Below are positions 46,031-54,749 of a stretch of DNA of 64,000 nucleotides, piece after piece. The DNA comes from Pyxidicoccus caerfyrddinensis (GTDB lineage: Bacteria > Myxococcota > Myxococcia > Myxococcales > Myxococcaceae). The stretch is from contig NZ_JAAIYA010000005.1 in NCBI RefSeq assembly GCF_010894405.1, positions 372,001 through 436,000 of the forward strand, read 5' to 3'. The notes beneath the pieces were generated by a model. The model was given only the letters and a program-made list of their open reading frames with translations. It was not told the origin of the DNA and did not search any database. A program made the translations under genes and the position numbers. How positions within the stretch are numbered: position 1 is the stretch's first letter; the number at the start of each line of letters is the position of its first letter.

Positions 46031-46160
46031 GGCCTGCGCGCCGGGCGGCCCCGGACCGGCCACTCCCGGGACTTTCGCGAGGCCCTGTAACCTTTCGCCC
46101 CCTCCGTCGTGGAGCCGTTGGATGCCCGGAATTTCCCGGGCGCACAGACGGAGGACGGAC

Positions 46161-47513
46161 ATGCGGGCAACCCGAGTGGCGGTGGTGGGCGGCGGGCTGG
46201 GTGGGCTCACGGCTGCGGCGCTGCTGGTGCGCGGTGGCTGCGAGGTGACGCTGTATGAGCGCGCGAAGCACCTCGGCGGCCGGGCGCAGACGTCGGAGGT
46301 GGAGGGCTTCCGCTTCAACCTGGGGCCCCACGCGCTGTACCGGGGCGGGGCGGCGATGCGGGTGCTCGGGAGCCTGGGCGTGAAGCCCCAGGGAGGCATC
46401 CCGGGCGAGGGCTCGTATGCGTTGCGCGCGGGCCGGCTGCACACGCTGCCGCGCGGGGCCGTGTCGCTGATGACGACGGACGTGCTCACCCTGGCCGGAA
46501 AGCTGGAGCTGGCGCGGCTGCTCGCGGGGCTGCCCCGCATCGACGTGAGCTCGCTGGCGCGCCAGTCGATGCGTGAGTGGCTGGAGACACGCTTGTCGCG
46601 CGAGGACTCCCGTGCGCTCGTCGGCGCGCTGACGCGGGTGTCGTGCTACTGCGCGGACCTCGACACGCTGAGCGCGGAGGTGGCGGTGTCCCAGCTCCAG
46701 TCCGCGCTCGCGGCCAACGTGCTCTATATCGACGGCGGCTGGAGCACGCTGGTGGACGCGCTGGAGGCCCGGGCGCGCGAGGCGGGGGTGCGGCTGGAGC
46801 TGTCCGCACGGGTGGAATCGGTGGTCCATGCGCAGGCGCACGAGGCCGGTGCGGGAGCGAACCCCGTGGCCATCCACGGACACGCAGCGGAAGCCCGCGT
46901 GTACGGCCTCCGGCTCGCGGACGGGACGGTGCACGAGGTGGACGCGGTGGTGTTGGCGGGCAGCCCAGGGGACGTGGCGTCGCTGGTGCCCGGGGACGCG
47001 GTGCTCGCGCGGGAGGCGGCGGAGGCGGTGCCGGTGAAGGCGGCCACGCTGGAGCTCGGCCTGTCCGGCCTGCCGAGGCCGGAGGCGCTGTTCGCGCTCG
47101 GAATCGACGGTCCGTGGTACGTGTCCGTGCACTCGGCGTCCGCGCGGCTGGCGCCAGAGGGAGGCGCGATGGTGCACGTGATGAAGTACCTGGGCGGAGC
47201 TGACGCCGAGGCGCGCGAGGCCGAACTGGAAGCGGTGATGGACGCGCTCCAGCCCGGCTGGCGCGAGCACGTGGTGGCGCGGCGCTTCCGTCCCAACCTG
47301 ACGGTGAGCCACCTGCTGCCGGGCGCGAAGTCCGGTGGCCTCTCCGGACGTCCCACGGCCCGGGTGCCGCACGTGAGCGGCCTGTTCCGGGTGGGAGACT
47401 GGGTGGGCCCGGAGGGCATGCTCGCGGACGCGTCCTTCGCGAGCGCCGAGTCCGTGGCACGAGCACTCCTCCAGACGCAGCACCTGGAGCCGCGCCGCGC
47501 GGTGGGGGCCTGA
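46161..47513 (+). CDS. FAD-dependent amine-oxidase/phytoene-desaturase-like oxidoreductase
   Basis: A 450-residue flavoprotein. The N-terminal dinucleotide fold VAVVGGGLGGLTAAALLVRGG with YERAKHLGGRAQT, and the C-terminal FAD contact GLFRVGDWVGPEGMLADASFASAESVA, place it in the NAD(P)-binding/phytoene desaturase-like group. The substrate could be a carotenoid, polyene or amine; there is no carotenoid cluster here, so I do not name one. GGAGGAC precedes the ATG. The ECF sigma gene starts three bases after its stop, so the two are one transcript, an arrangement known for ECF41 factors with oxidoreductases. Confidence 0.88.
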   Translation: MRATRVAVVGGGLGGLTAAALLVRGGCEVTLYERAKHLGGRAQTSEVEGFRFNLGPHALYRGGAAMRVLGSLGVKPQGGIPGEGSYALRAGRLHTLPRGAVSLMTTDVLTLAGKLELARLLAGLPRIDVSSLARQSMREWLETRLSREDSRALVGALTRVSCYCADLDTLSAEVAVSQLQSALAANVLYIDGGWSTLVDALEARAREAGVRLELSARVESVVHAQAHEAGAGANPVAIHGHAAEARVYGLRLADGTVHEVDAVVLAGSPGDVASLVPGDAVLAREAAEAVPVKAATLELGLSGLPRPEALFALGIDGPWYVSVHSASARLAPEGGAMVHVMKYLGGADAEAREAELEAVMDALQPGWREHVVARRFRPNLTVSHLLPGAKSGGLSGRPTARVPHVSGLFRVGDWVGPEGMLADASFASAESVARALLQTQHLEPRRAVGA

Positions 47514-47516
47514 AGC

Positions 47517-48491
47517 ATGGAAGGGCGGGGACACGGCGCGGTGGCGGAAGCGGCGCGCGAGCACGAGCGCTTCCTCTGGGGCCTCTGCTACCGGATGACG
47601 GGCGTGGCGGCGGACGCGGACGACCTGGTGCAGGAGACGTACGCCAGGGCCCTGGCCTCGCCGCCCGAGCACCAGGAGTCACTGCGCCCCTGGCTGACGC
47701 GGGTGGCGGTGAACCTCGCGAGGGACCACCTGCGCCGCCGCCGCCGCGAGGGCTACGTGGGCCCGTGGCTGCCGTCGCCGCTCGACACCGCGGACGCCAC
47801 GTCACCCGAGCTCGACGTGCCCCCCGGAGTGGAGGCACGGCTGCCGGGAGGCGGCTCGACGGAGGGGCGCTATGAGTTGCTGGAGAGCGTCTCCTACGCC
47901 TTCCTGCTGGCACTGGAGGTGCTGGCACCGAAGCAGCGCGCCGTGCTGCTGCTGCGCGACGTGTTCGACTACTCGGTGCGCGAGGTGGCCGGGGCGCTCA
48001 ACATGAGCGAGGTGAACGTGAAGGTGGTGCACCACCGCGCCCGCGCCGCGATGGCGGAGTATGACCGTGCCCGCTGCGTCCCCACCAGGGCACTGCAGGA
48101 GCGCACGCGCGCCGCGCTGGAGGGCTTCATGGGCGCGCTGCTGTCGGGAGACGTAGCGGCCGCGGAGGCGCTCCTGTCCTCCGACGTGCGCGCGCTGACG
48201 GACGGTGGCGGCCAGGTGCGTGCGGCCCAGGTGCCGGTGGTGGGAGCGAAGCGGGTGCTCACGTTCCTCCAGCGGCTGATGGAGCTGCGAGGCCCGCCGG
48301 TCGCGTTCGAAATCCAGATGCTCAACGGCCTGCCGGCGCTGGTGACCGTGTTCGCGGACGCGAAGGACCCGATGTACGCCTCGCACGCGGTGCTGCGCGT
48401 GGACGTCGACGCGGACGGGCGCATCACCCGGCTTCACTCGGTGCTCACGGACCGGAAGCTCTCGGGCGTGCGCCTGCCGCCGTCCAGCTGA
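47517..48491 (+). CDS. ECF41-type sigma factor with SnoaL-like C-terminal domain
   Basis: A 324-residue sigma factor. Region 2 (ERFLWGLCYRMTGVAADADDLVQETYARAL) and region 4 (LAPKQRAVLLLRDVFDYSVREVAGALNMSEVNVKVVHHRARAAM) are clear. An extension of about 110 residues with SDVRALTDGGGQVRAA is the SnoaL-like domain that in ECF41 proteins replaces an anti-sigma factor. The linker has WLPSPLDT, matching the group's conserved WLPEPL. ECF41 factors usually control a neighbouring oxidoreductase gene, and one lies three bases upstream. Confidence 0.92.
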   Translation: MEGRGHGAVAEAAREHERFLWGLCYRMTGVAADADDLVQETYARALASPPEHQESLRPWLTRVAVNLARDHLRRRRREGYVGPWLPSPLDTADATSPELDVPPGVEARLPGGGSTEGRYELLESVSYAFLLALEVLAPKQRAVLLLRDVFDYSVREVAGALNMSEVNVKVVHHRARAAMAEYDRARCVPTRALQERTRAALEGFMGALLSGDVAAAEALLSSDVRALTDGGGQVRAAQVPVVGAKRVLTFLQRLMELRGPPVAFEIQMLNGLPALVTVFADAKDPMYASHAVLRVDVDADGRITRLHSVLTDRKLSGVRLPPSS

Positions 48492-48513
48492 GTGGCGGCA
48501 CGCGGTCCTCCGC

Positions 48514-49092
48514 TCAGCCGTTCGGCTTGCGGGCGATGATGAGCTCGCCCACGCCATGGAGGCGCTGGACGCGGTGGACCACGTCGAAGCCGGCCTGCCG
48601 CACGAGCTGGTACGTGTCCCGATTGAGCCGGCACCCACCGGTCAGCATCCGCCACGCCGGGGTGAGCAGGTCCTGCGCGGTGGCCAGCCCGGCGGACGGC
48701 GCGCGCACGTGCTCCAGCATGCGCAGCTCTCCTCCGGGGCGCAGCACGCGGAACAGCTCCGCCATCCCACGTCCGGGCGTGTCCACGCTGCAGAAGACGA
48801 GGCTGGCCACCACGGTATCGAAGGACGCGTCGGCGAAGGGCAGCTCCTCCACGCTGGCCTGGAGCACCTCGACGTCGGGGCGCCGCCTGCGCGCCCGCTC
48901 CAGCGCCTCGGCATCGATGTCGATGGCGGTGACGGACGTCACGGTGTCCGGGTAGCCCGGGAGCGCCAGGCCGGTGCCGGTGCCCACCTCCAGCACGCGG
49001 CCGGACAGCCCGCTCACCAGCTTCCGCCGGGCGGTCGTCAGCCCCAGCCACCCCAGCGGAGCCATCACCACGTCGTAGGTGAGCGCCTTCAT
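48514..49092 (-). CDS. Class I SAM-dependent methyltransferase
   Basis: A 192-residue Rossmann methyltransferase: motif I VLEVGTGTGLALPGY (near residue 34), motif II VTAIDIDAEAL, motif III DVEVLQASVEELPFADASFD, and VLRPGGELRMLEHVR. It belongs to the UbiE/phospholipid-methyltransferase-like group; the tail DVVHRVQRLHGVGELIIARK is consistent with a lipid substrate, as in PmtA-type enzymes, but this is a guess. The ATG at 49092 has GGGAGG upstream; longer frames lack conservation. It converges with the ECF gene. Confidence 0.88.
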   Translation of the reverse strand: MKALTYDVVMAPLGWLGLTTARRKLVSGLSGRVLEVGTGTGLALPGYPDTVTSVTAIDIDAEALERARRRRPDVEVLQASVEELPFADASFDTVVASLVFCSVDTPGRGMAELFRVLRPGGELRMLEHVRAPSAGLATAQDLLTPAWRMLTGGCRLNRDTYQLVRQAGFDVVHRVQRLHGVGELIIARKPNG

Positions 49093-49293
49093 GCCGAAGC
49101 CTCCCTGCTCCCTCACCGCGCCAGGGGCACCGGGCCGGAAAAGCCCGGCGACGTGCTCGAGCCGCCCTGGAAACGACTCGGCCCGGGAGCCCCCGGCGCT
49201 TCGCCAGGGCCACCGGGCCGATGATGCCACCGCCAGCCGTCAGGTGACGCCAGCGGCCCGGGAGCACGAAGGCCCTCCCGGCCGCCGGCGCGA

Positions 49294-50103
49294 CTACCGT
49301 GCCGCGCCGACCGTCTTCCCCGGCCCCGAGGAGGCCGGAGGCACCGGAGACGTCCCGGGCGCGCGCTTGCGCAGCAGGCCCCACAGGCCATACGCCACCA
49401 GCGCGATGCAGCCGTACTGCGCGGGCGTGAGCCCGAAGTAGCGCGCATCCACGTACGACAAGTCGGTGGCGCGCAGCGTGTCGAAGAAGAAGCGGCAGAA
49501 GGAGTACAGCAGCGCGAGCAGCGGCAGCAGCCGGCCCTTCAGCTTCTCCGAGTCGCGCAGCGCGTACAGCAGGCCGCTGATGGCGAAGAGGGCAATGGCG
49601 TCGTACATGCCCAGGTCGTGGCGCGGGCCATCCTTGAAGGCCACCGCGAGGAAGAAGTCCGTGTGCACGCCCGGGTGGTCATGCACGGCGAAGCACCCCA
49701 GCCGCGCCACCGCCCAGCCCGGCGCCACGCCCAGCGCGAACGAGTCCGCGTAGTCGTTGAAGCGCAGCTTGCGCATCCGGAAGAACACCACCGCCGCCAG
49801 GATGCCGCCCAGCAGGCCACCGAAGGACGACAGCCCGTCCCACACCTTCAGAATCTGGAACGGGCTCTTGGAGAGCTCCTCCGGATGGTAGAAGAGCAGG
49901 TGCACGAGGTGGCCCATGACGACGCCGCCGATGACGCCCCACATCGCGTAGTCGGCCAGCGGGTTCGGGTCCAGCTTCTGCCGCTCGGCATTGCGGACGA
50001 GCAGGCGAGCGGCCAGCAGGATGCCCAGCGCCACGAAGATGCCGAAGGGCTCGATGGTGAGGGGCCCCAGGTGAATCGAGGGGGCATGCCAGTAGGGAAT
50101 CAC
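49294..50103 (-). CDS. Lgt-family (prolipoprotein diacylglyceryl transferase-like) membrane protein
   Basis: A 269-residue membrane protein with about seven spans, matching Lgt in length and order: PFGIFVALGILLAARLL, GVIGGVVMGHLVHLLFY, WDGLSSFGGLLGGILAAVVF and GVAPGWAVARLGCFAVHDHPG. In typical Lgt the last segment reads GR(x)GNFxNxE; here the Arg remains but Asn and Glu are replaced, so it may be a divergent transferase or a paralogue with changed chemistry. True Lgt attaches diacylglycerol to lipobox cysteines. The start is a GTG with GGAG upstream. Confidence 0.78.
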   Translation of the reverse strand: MIPYWHAPSIHLGPLTIEPFGIFVALGILLAARLLVRNAERQKLDPNPLADYAMWGVIGGVVMGHLVHLLFYHPEELSKSPFQILKVWDGLSSFGGLLGGILAAVVFFRMRKLRFNDYADSFALGVAPGWAVARLGCFAVHDHPGVHTDFFLAVAFKDGPRHDLGMYDAIALFAISGLLYALRDSEKLKGRLLPLLALLYSFCRFFFDTLRATDLSYVDARYFGLTPAQYGCIALVAYGLWGLLRKRAPGTSPVPPASSGPGKTVGAAR

Positions 50104-50701
50104 GTTCTGAAGCTCCAGGCCGGGCGAACGTCCCTCCCTTTATCCGGGCGGAGGGACGGAGGCGAACATTTGTGGGGACGCGAACTTTCCCGAAGAAGCC
50201 GCGCCCAGATGACTCAACGGGTCCGCTGGACGACACAGTCCCTGTGTGCCCCCTGGCACTCCCCTCGTACCCGGGAGGGAATCACTCCCACTTCCAGACG
50301 TTCGGGGAAGACCCGTCAGGACCGAATCAGGGGGTCTCACGCGTCTACTACAGGAAATCCTTGGTTTTTTGTCAGGCCCATCCGTTCCAATCGCACCGTG
50401 GGCCGGGGCTTTCCAAGGAGGGTGACGGGATGACGCAGCGGGGACACAGCCACCACACACCGGGCGCGCCGCCACGCGCGAGGCCGGTGTGTGCCCCCGC
50501 GGGGATGTCAGCCTCACCCACCACGGTGGACGCGCCGCCACGGACGCGGGCCACTTCTGTCGGGGGCACGTCGCCACGAGCGCGCTCCCATTGCCCCCCT
50601 CGCACGCGAGAGGCTCCGCACGCGACGGGCGCTCCACTGATGCCGGCAGCCCTCTCTTCACGCGGCTGGCGTTGCAAGGTCGTCCAAGGAGTACACCAAC
50701 C
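50104..50701. other. Long divergent region upstream of the Lgt and subtilisin genes
   Basis: About 600 bases. An AT-rich patch with TTTTTT lies at 50355-50385. On the minus strand, CTGACA followed about 17 bases later by TGTAGT may be a promoter for the Lgt gene. A possible small reading frame (50430-50705, ATG after GGAGGG, 91 codons, stop overlapping the subtilisin ATG as ATGA) has weak codon bias and is not annotated as a gene. Confidence 0.35.
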
Positions 50702-52138
50702 ATGAAGTCCTACCTGTTGGTTCCAAAGGAGTCCATCGAGACGCAGGCGCACGTGGGGCCTCGCGGCACGGAGCAGGGCGAGCGCGTGCTGTCGCGCACC
50801 ACGGCGCTGCGCTTCTCCGTGGCGAACAAGGCACCCGACGCGCTCTCCGCGCTCGGCCTCCGCTCGGCCACGCTGCCCGGCGTGCGCCCCCAGGTCAGCG
50901 GCCAGGAGCCGCGCAAGCGCGGCGCGAAGGGCAAGAAGGGCGCGCGAGTGCAGCAGGCCGGCACGCGCGGCGCCGACTCCAGCACCGTACCCATGCCGGG
51001 CGCGCCCGTGACGGAGCAGACGGGCACGGAGGCCGGCAGCTACCGCTTCATGCCGCTCGTCGGCGCCACCATGGCCCACTTCTACGAGGAGGCCACCGAG
51101 AAGGCCGCGCGCGCCGACCTGGAGAAGGAGTTCGAGTTCATCCCCGACGTGGTGCCCCTGTCCTTCCCCGGCCCGGTGTCCGCGGGGCAGATGGGCCCGC
51201 GCCACATCGGCATGTCCTCGCTCGCCAAGCGCGAGTGGCCGGAAGAGTGCGGCGTGCCCATCGCCCACGCGCAGGGCATCCGCGGCGCGGGTGTCATGCT
51301 CGGCATCCTCGACACCGGCGTGGACGCGGACCACCCCGAGCACGCCGCCCGCGTCATCCAGTTCCGCTACGTGTCGCTGTTCCCCAACTCGCCGCACAAC
51401 CCCGCCCGTGACATCCGCGGCTTCGACCCGGACGGCCACGGCACGCACGTGTGCGGCATCGCCGCGGGCGTGCACCACGGCGTCGCCCCGGAGGTGGACC
51501 TCTACGTCGCATCCGTCATTGAATCGGAGACCATCCGCACCAGCCTCGGCCGCGTCGCCGCCGGCATGGAGTGGCTGCTGCACCAGTTCAGCCGGCCTGA
51601 AAACGCCATGCGCCCGGCCGTCGTGAATCTGTCGCTCGGCTTCCCGCTCAACCCGCCGCCCGGCATCTCGGAGGCCGACTACAACCTCAACCTGCGCGCG
51701 CTCCAGACGATGATTCGTCGCCTGCTCGACAGCAACGTCCTGCCTGTTGTCGCGGCAGGCAACAGTGGACCCGACACGGTTGGTTATCCAGCCGCCTTTC
51801 CGGAGTCCCTGGCGGTTGGCGCAGTCGACTTCGAGCGCAATGTGGCCACATTCTCCGCCAGCGGGACGGTGGGTAGGCGCATCGTCCCCGACGTCATGGG
51901 TTACGGAGTAAGCGTGTATTCGTCCACAGAGCGCCGCTGCAACAACCAGGCGTTCTACGAGCGAATGAGTGGCACCAGCATGGCGGCGCCTTATGTAGCG
52001 GGTATTGCAGCACTGTACCGCTGCCGTGCACCTGACTTGACGGCGGTTGAGGTGAGGGATTTGATCCTGGCCAATGCAGTCAAGCTCCCCCGCTCGGCGA
52101 CACACCGGACGGGCAAGGGCCTGGCTGTGTTCAGGTGA
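50702..52138 (+). CDS. Subtilisin-like (S8) serine protease
   Basis: A 478-residue protease. The catalytic triad is visible: LDTGVDADHPEH (Asp near residue 203), GHGTHVCGIAAG (His near 245) and GTSMAAPYVAGIAAL (Ser near 424), with oxyanion Asn in AAGNSG. About 190 residues precede the domain, with no clear signal peptide but a basic stretch (RKRGAKGKKGAR), so export by another route or an internal role is possible. From about residue 338 (base 51715) to near the end, codons shift abruptly to many A/T-ending ones. The small gene downstream may encode its inhibitor or propeptide partner. Confidence 0.93.
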   Translation: MKSYLLVPKESIETQAHVGPRGTEQGERVLSRTTALRFSVANKAPDALSALGLRSATLPGVRPQVSGQEPRKRGAKGKKGARVQQAGTRGADSSTVPMPGAPVTEQTGTEAGSYRFMPLVGATMAHFYEEATEKAARADLEKEFEFIPDVVPLSFPGPVSAGQMGPRHIGMSSLAKREWPEECGVPIAHAQGIRGAGVMLGILDTGVDADHPEHAARVIQFRYVSLFPNSPHNPARDIRGFDPDGHGTHVCGIAAGVHHGVAPEVDLYVASVIESETIRTSLGRVAAGMEWLLHQFSRPENAMRPAVVNLSLGFPLNPPPGISEADYNLNLRALQTMIRRLLDSNVLPVVAAGNSGPDTVGYPAAFPESLAVGAVDFERNVATFSASGTVGRRIVPDVMGYGVSVYSSTERRCNNQAFYERMSGTSMAAPYVAGIAALYRCRAPDLTAVEVRDLILANAVKLPRSATHRTGKGLAVFR

Positions 52139-52201
52139 CGGTGGTGGGTTGATACCGGGGTCGGCGCCAGCTGAGCGCCGGACCCGGGGGAGGATGAGGC
52201 C

Positions 52202-52633
52202 ATGAGCACGAAGAATGGCGGGCCGGGGGACATGTACGCCGAAGGTGCGCCCCGGCTTTCCTCGAACATGCGTCCGCTGCCGGGCGCCGCGAGCAGCTCG
52301 CATGCAGGTCCGGATGCGCAGCCCGAGTGGGTCGACATCACGGTGATGCCGAGGGAGGCACCCGCGCCGTCGCGCGCGCGTGCGTCGGCGGCCCGGCCAC
52401 CTCCGCGCTCGCGCGTGGAGGTACACCAGTCCGGCCTGGCCGAGAGCGCACGCTTCCACCAGAGCTTCATGCGATGGCTCGAGGAGAAGCACCTCCTGGG
52501 CTCCGTGCGCTCGGTGAGCGAGCCGGGCTCCATGCCCATGCTCCACCTGCGCTGCGCGCCGCGCGTGCTGGACCAGCTGCGCCGTGCGCCGGAGTTCGAA
52601 GCGGGCACGATGCTGCCCCTCGACCTCATCTAG
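52202..52633 (+). CDS. Small protein linked to the subtilisin; possible I9-like inhibitor/chaperone
   Basis: A 143-residue protein: a disordered, Pro/Ala/Arg-rich first half and a compact C-terminal half of about 65 residues (ARFHQSFMRWLEEKHLLG, VRSVSEPGSMPMLHLRC, APRVLDQLRRAPEFEAG). This order of helix, strand, helix and strand with a hydrophobic end resembles subtilisin propeptide (I9) domains, and the gene lies 63 bases after an S8 protease gene on the same strand. Control of the protease in trans is an inference from fold pattern and context; sequence identity to known I9 domains is not evident to me. Confidence 0.65.
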   Translation: MSTKNGGPGDMYAEGAPRLSSNMRPLPGAASSSHAGPDAQPEWVDITVMPREAPAPSRARASAARPPPRSRVEVHQSGLAESARFHQSFMRWLEEKHLLGSVRSVSEPGSMPMLHLRCAPRVLDQLRRAPEFEAGTMLPLDLI

Positions 52634-53036
52634 CGGTGGGTGCCCCTCGCCGTGCACCCCTGGTCTGGGACTCCCTCCGAGCGTAAGGAGGGCTGCCCTG
52701 GTGGCTTCGTGGCCACCTTCCGGCGGCGCGCTGTGTGCGCGCCACCCTCGGAAGCAGAGGCCCCGGCTCCGTCGTTCCCGCCACGGTGAACCGACGTCAG
52801 GGCCGCTTCTTCCTGATTAACTTAGAAACTCGGGATTGTCCTGCCAACTGGCCATCCGGCCAAAGGTCCGGGGTCAGCGTCGGGCGGTCGACGCAGCGCA
52901 CCGAGCGGCCGGGGCCAGGCGCACAACGCGGCGAAATCCGGGGTGAAATCCTCTTTCCTGGGACGGTGCGCCGCCTGCCCGGCTCCTCCTGATTGCAGCC
53001 AGTGACTCCCACTGCCCCCAATCAGGAGCGAAGTCC
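52634..53036. other. Intergenic region with a hairpin downstream of the protease unit
   Basis: About 400 bases without a gene. A 7-bp stem GGCGCGC/GCGCGCC with a TGTGT loop (52725-52743) may end the protease transcript. An AT-richer stretch around 52812-52835 (CTGATTAACTTAGAAACTC) is the best place for the promoter of the next gene. Confidence 0.45.
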
Positions 53037-54668
53037 ATGCGCCCGCTCGACGCCTACCGTCCCGTCGTCACCCCCCCGAAGCCCGCCCCCGCCCCGGCGG
53101 CCCCGAAGGCTCCCGCGACGGCTTCCGCCGCCGTCTCCCTCCAGCGCCCGCCGCGGGCCGACGGGTTCGACGGCCGGGGCGGCTCGCGCCTCTCGGCCAG
53201 CGTGGAGCTGGCGCCTCCCCCTCCGCCTCCGCCGCCCCCCGCGCCGAAGAAGACGGAGGAGAAGGGCTTCTTCGACAAGCTGAAGGGCGGCGCCAATGAC
53301 CTCAAGAACAAGGTCGAGGACACGCTCGGCGACGTGAAGGACACGGCCGTCGAGGTGAAGGACAAGGCCCTCGAGGAGGGCGGCAAGCTCGTCGACAAGG
53401 CCAAGGACTTCGGCAAGGGGTGGACCGAGGCCCTCGACTACGAGGAGAACATCGACAAGCTGGGCCCGGGCGACACGTACACGCTGTCGGTCGGCGGTGA
53501 CGTGAGCATGGAGGGCGCGAAGGCGTACGGGAAGGGGACGCTGGAGGTCACCCGCAACGAGAAGGGCGAGTACATCGTCTCCGCCGACGGAGAGCTGGGC
53601 GGCGGCCTGTATGCGAGCGCCGGTGGCTCCGTGGGGGCGCGGGCGAAGGTGGAGGGCGAGCTGACGGCGGGCTTCAACGGGAAGGTGGAGATGAAGTTCG
53701 CCTCGGCCGAGGAGGCGAAGCGCGCGGCGGACACCCTCGTGCGCATGACGGGGCCCGCCGCGGCGGCGCTGAAGGGGGGCCCTCCTTCCGGGGCCGACCT
53801 CGAGTTCGCCGCGAAGCACATCTCCGCCGTCGAGGTGGGCGGAAACCAGGCGGCGCAGCTCGCCGCGGACGTGGGTCTGGGCGTGAAGAAGACCATTGGC
53901 GCCAGTGCGTTCGTCGAGGGCGGCGTGAAGATGGAGTACACGGCGCGCATCGAGTTCGACGAGAACCGCAAGCCGTCGCTGGTCTTCAAGAATGAGATGT
54001 CCGGCCAGGTCGCGGGGGGCCTGGAGCTCGGGTTCAACAACACCAAGGGCCGTCGCGGTGAGCAGACCGGGGCGAACGGGGGCCTTCAGGCCGGGGGCAG
54101 CGTCAAGGGCTCCGTGACGACGGAGGCGAAGTTCGACCTCCCTCCGGGGTTGGACCCCATGAAGCTGGCGAAGGACCCGCTCGGGACGTTGAAGGAAGCG
54201 GGCCTCAAGGAGCTGAAGTCCCTGGAGACGAAGACCACGGTGAAGGTGCAGGAGGAGGGGACGGCGGGCAAGAACGGCGGCGGCTTCGAGGCGAAGCTGT
54301 CGGTGACGATGGAGGGCGACAAGCTCGTGGATGGCAAGGCGCTCGACTTCGCGCTCCGGGGCCAGCTCGACAAGGCGCTGGAGTCGACGGGTGAGGCCGC
54401 GCAGGTGGATGCGACCCTCCGGAGCTTCGACAAGACCGGCGTGGATGCCTCTCCCGAGCTGAAGTTCATGGGCTTCGGCGGGAAGGCGACCCTCACCGCG
54501 GAGCGCACGGACATGGCGGACATGCCCGCCTTCTCGTTCAAGGGGAACGGGAAGCAGGCCGGCGCCGCCCTTCGCGACTGGCAGCAGAGCGGCGGGGGGA
54601 ACCCGCTGCAGAGCTCCCTGAACCAGCAGGTCTCCGTGGGCCGATACCTCGGAGGCGTCCGCGGCTGA
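53037..54668 (+). CDS. Large protein with poly-Pro and amphipathic helical segments, unknown
   Basis: A 543-residue protein without a signal peptide. A Pro/Ala-rich N terminus (to about residue 75, with nine consecutive Pro) leads to an amphipathic Lys/Glu helix (KKTEEKGFFDKLKGG, VKDTAVEVKDKALEEGGKL), then about 400 residues of Gly-rich, beta-prone sequence (SADGELGGGLYASAGGSVGA) of unknown fold. The pattern resembles large myxobacterial proteins of unknown function. AGGAG lies upstream of the ATG. It stands alone and converges with the RidA gene across a hairpin. Confidence 0.75.
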   Translation: MRPLDAYRPVVTPPKPAPAPAAPKAPATASAAVSLQRPPRADGFDGRGGSRLSASVELAPPPPPPPPPAPKKTEEKGFFDKLKGGANDLKNKVEDTLGDVKDTAVEVKDKALEEGGKLVDKAKDFGKGWTEALDYEENIDKLGPGDTYTLSVGGDVSMEGAKAYGKGTLEVTRNEKGEYIVSADGELGGGLYASAGGSVGARAKVEGELTAGFNGKVEMKFASAEEAKRAADTLVRMTGPAAAALKGGPPSGADLEFAAKHISAVEVGGNQAAQLAADVGLGVKKTIGASAFVEGGVKMEYTARIEFDENRKPSLVFKNEMSGQVAGGLELGFNNTKGRRGEQTGANGGLQAGGSVKGSVTTEAKFDLPPGLDPMKLAKDPLGTLKEAGLKELKSLETKTTVKVQEEGTAGKNGGGFEAKLSVTMEGDKLVDGKALDFALRGQLDKALESTGEAAQVDATLRSFDKTGVDASPELKFMGFGGKATLTAERTDMADMPAFSFKGNGKQAGAALRDWQQSGGGNPLQSSLNQQVSVGRYLGGVRG

Positions 54669-54691
54669 CGCTGAAGCGCGAGTGCTGAAGG

Positions 54692-54726
54692 GCGGCCCGC
54701 CGGTGCTTCATGCGCCAGCGGGCCGC
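54692..54726. terminator. Bidirectional terminator-like hairpin
   Basis: A perfect 9-bp stem GCGGCCCGC (54692-54700) with GCGGGCCGC (54718-54726) lies between the stops of convergent genes at 54668 and 54750. There is no U-tract. Confidence 0.55.
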
Positions 54727-54749
54727 GCGTGACGGAGCCTCCGCCGCGC

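Noticed and set aside
45750..47672. 640-codon minus-strand frame opposite the FAD oxidoreductase gene
   Set aside because: The translation is rich in Arg, His, Gln and Pro with no domain; the opposite strand encodes a complete flavoprotein and has a good ribosome site.
50355..50385. T-run as a terminator in the Lgt/subtilisin intergenic region
   Set aside because: No stem precedes it in either direction, and both flanking genes point away from it.
50430..50705. 91-codon frame with GGAGGG ribosome site overlapping the subtilisin start (ATGA)
   Set aside because: Placement is attractive, but codon bias is weak and the sequence is low-complexity Pro/Arg/Ala without any motif. Kept only as a note.
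50372..52657. 761-codon minus-strand frame opposite the subtilisin gene
   Set aside because: Shadow of a gene with a full catalytic triad on the plus strand; no motif in its own translation.
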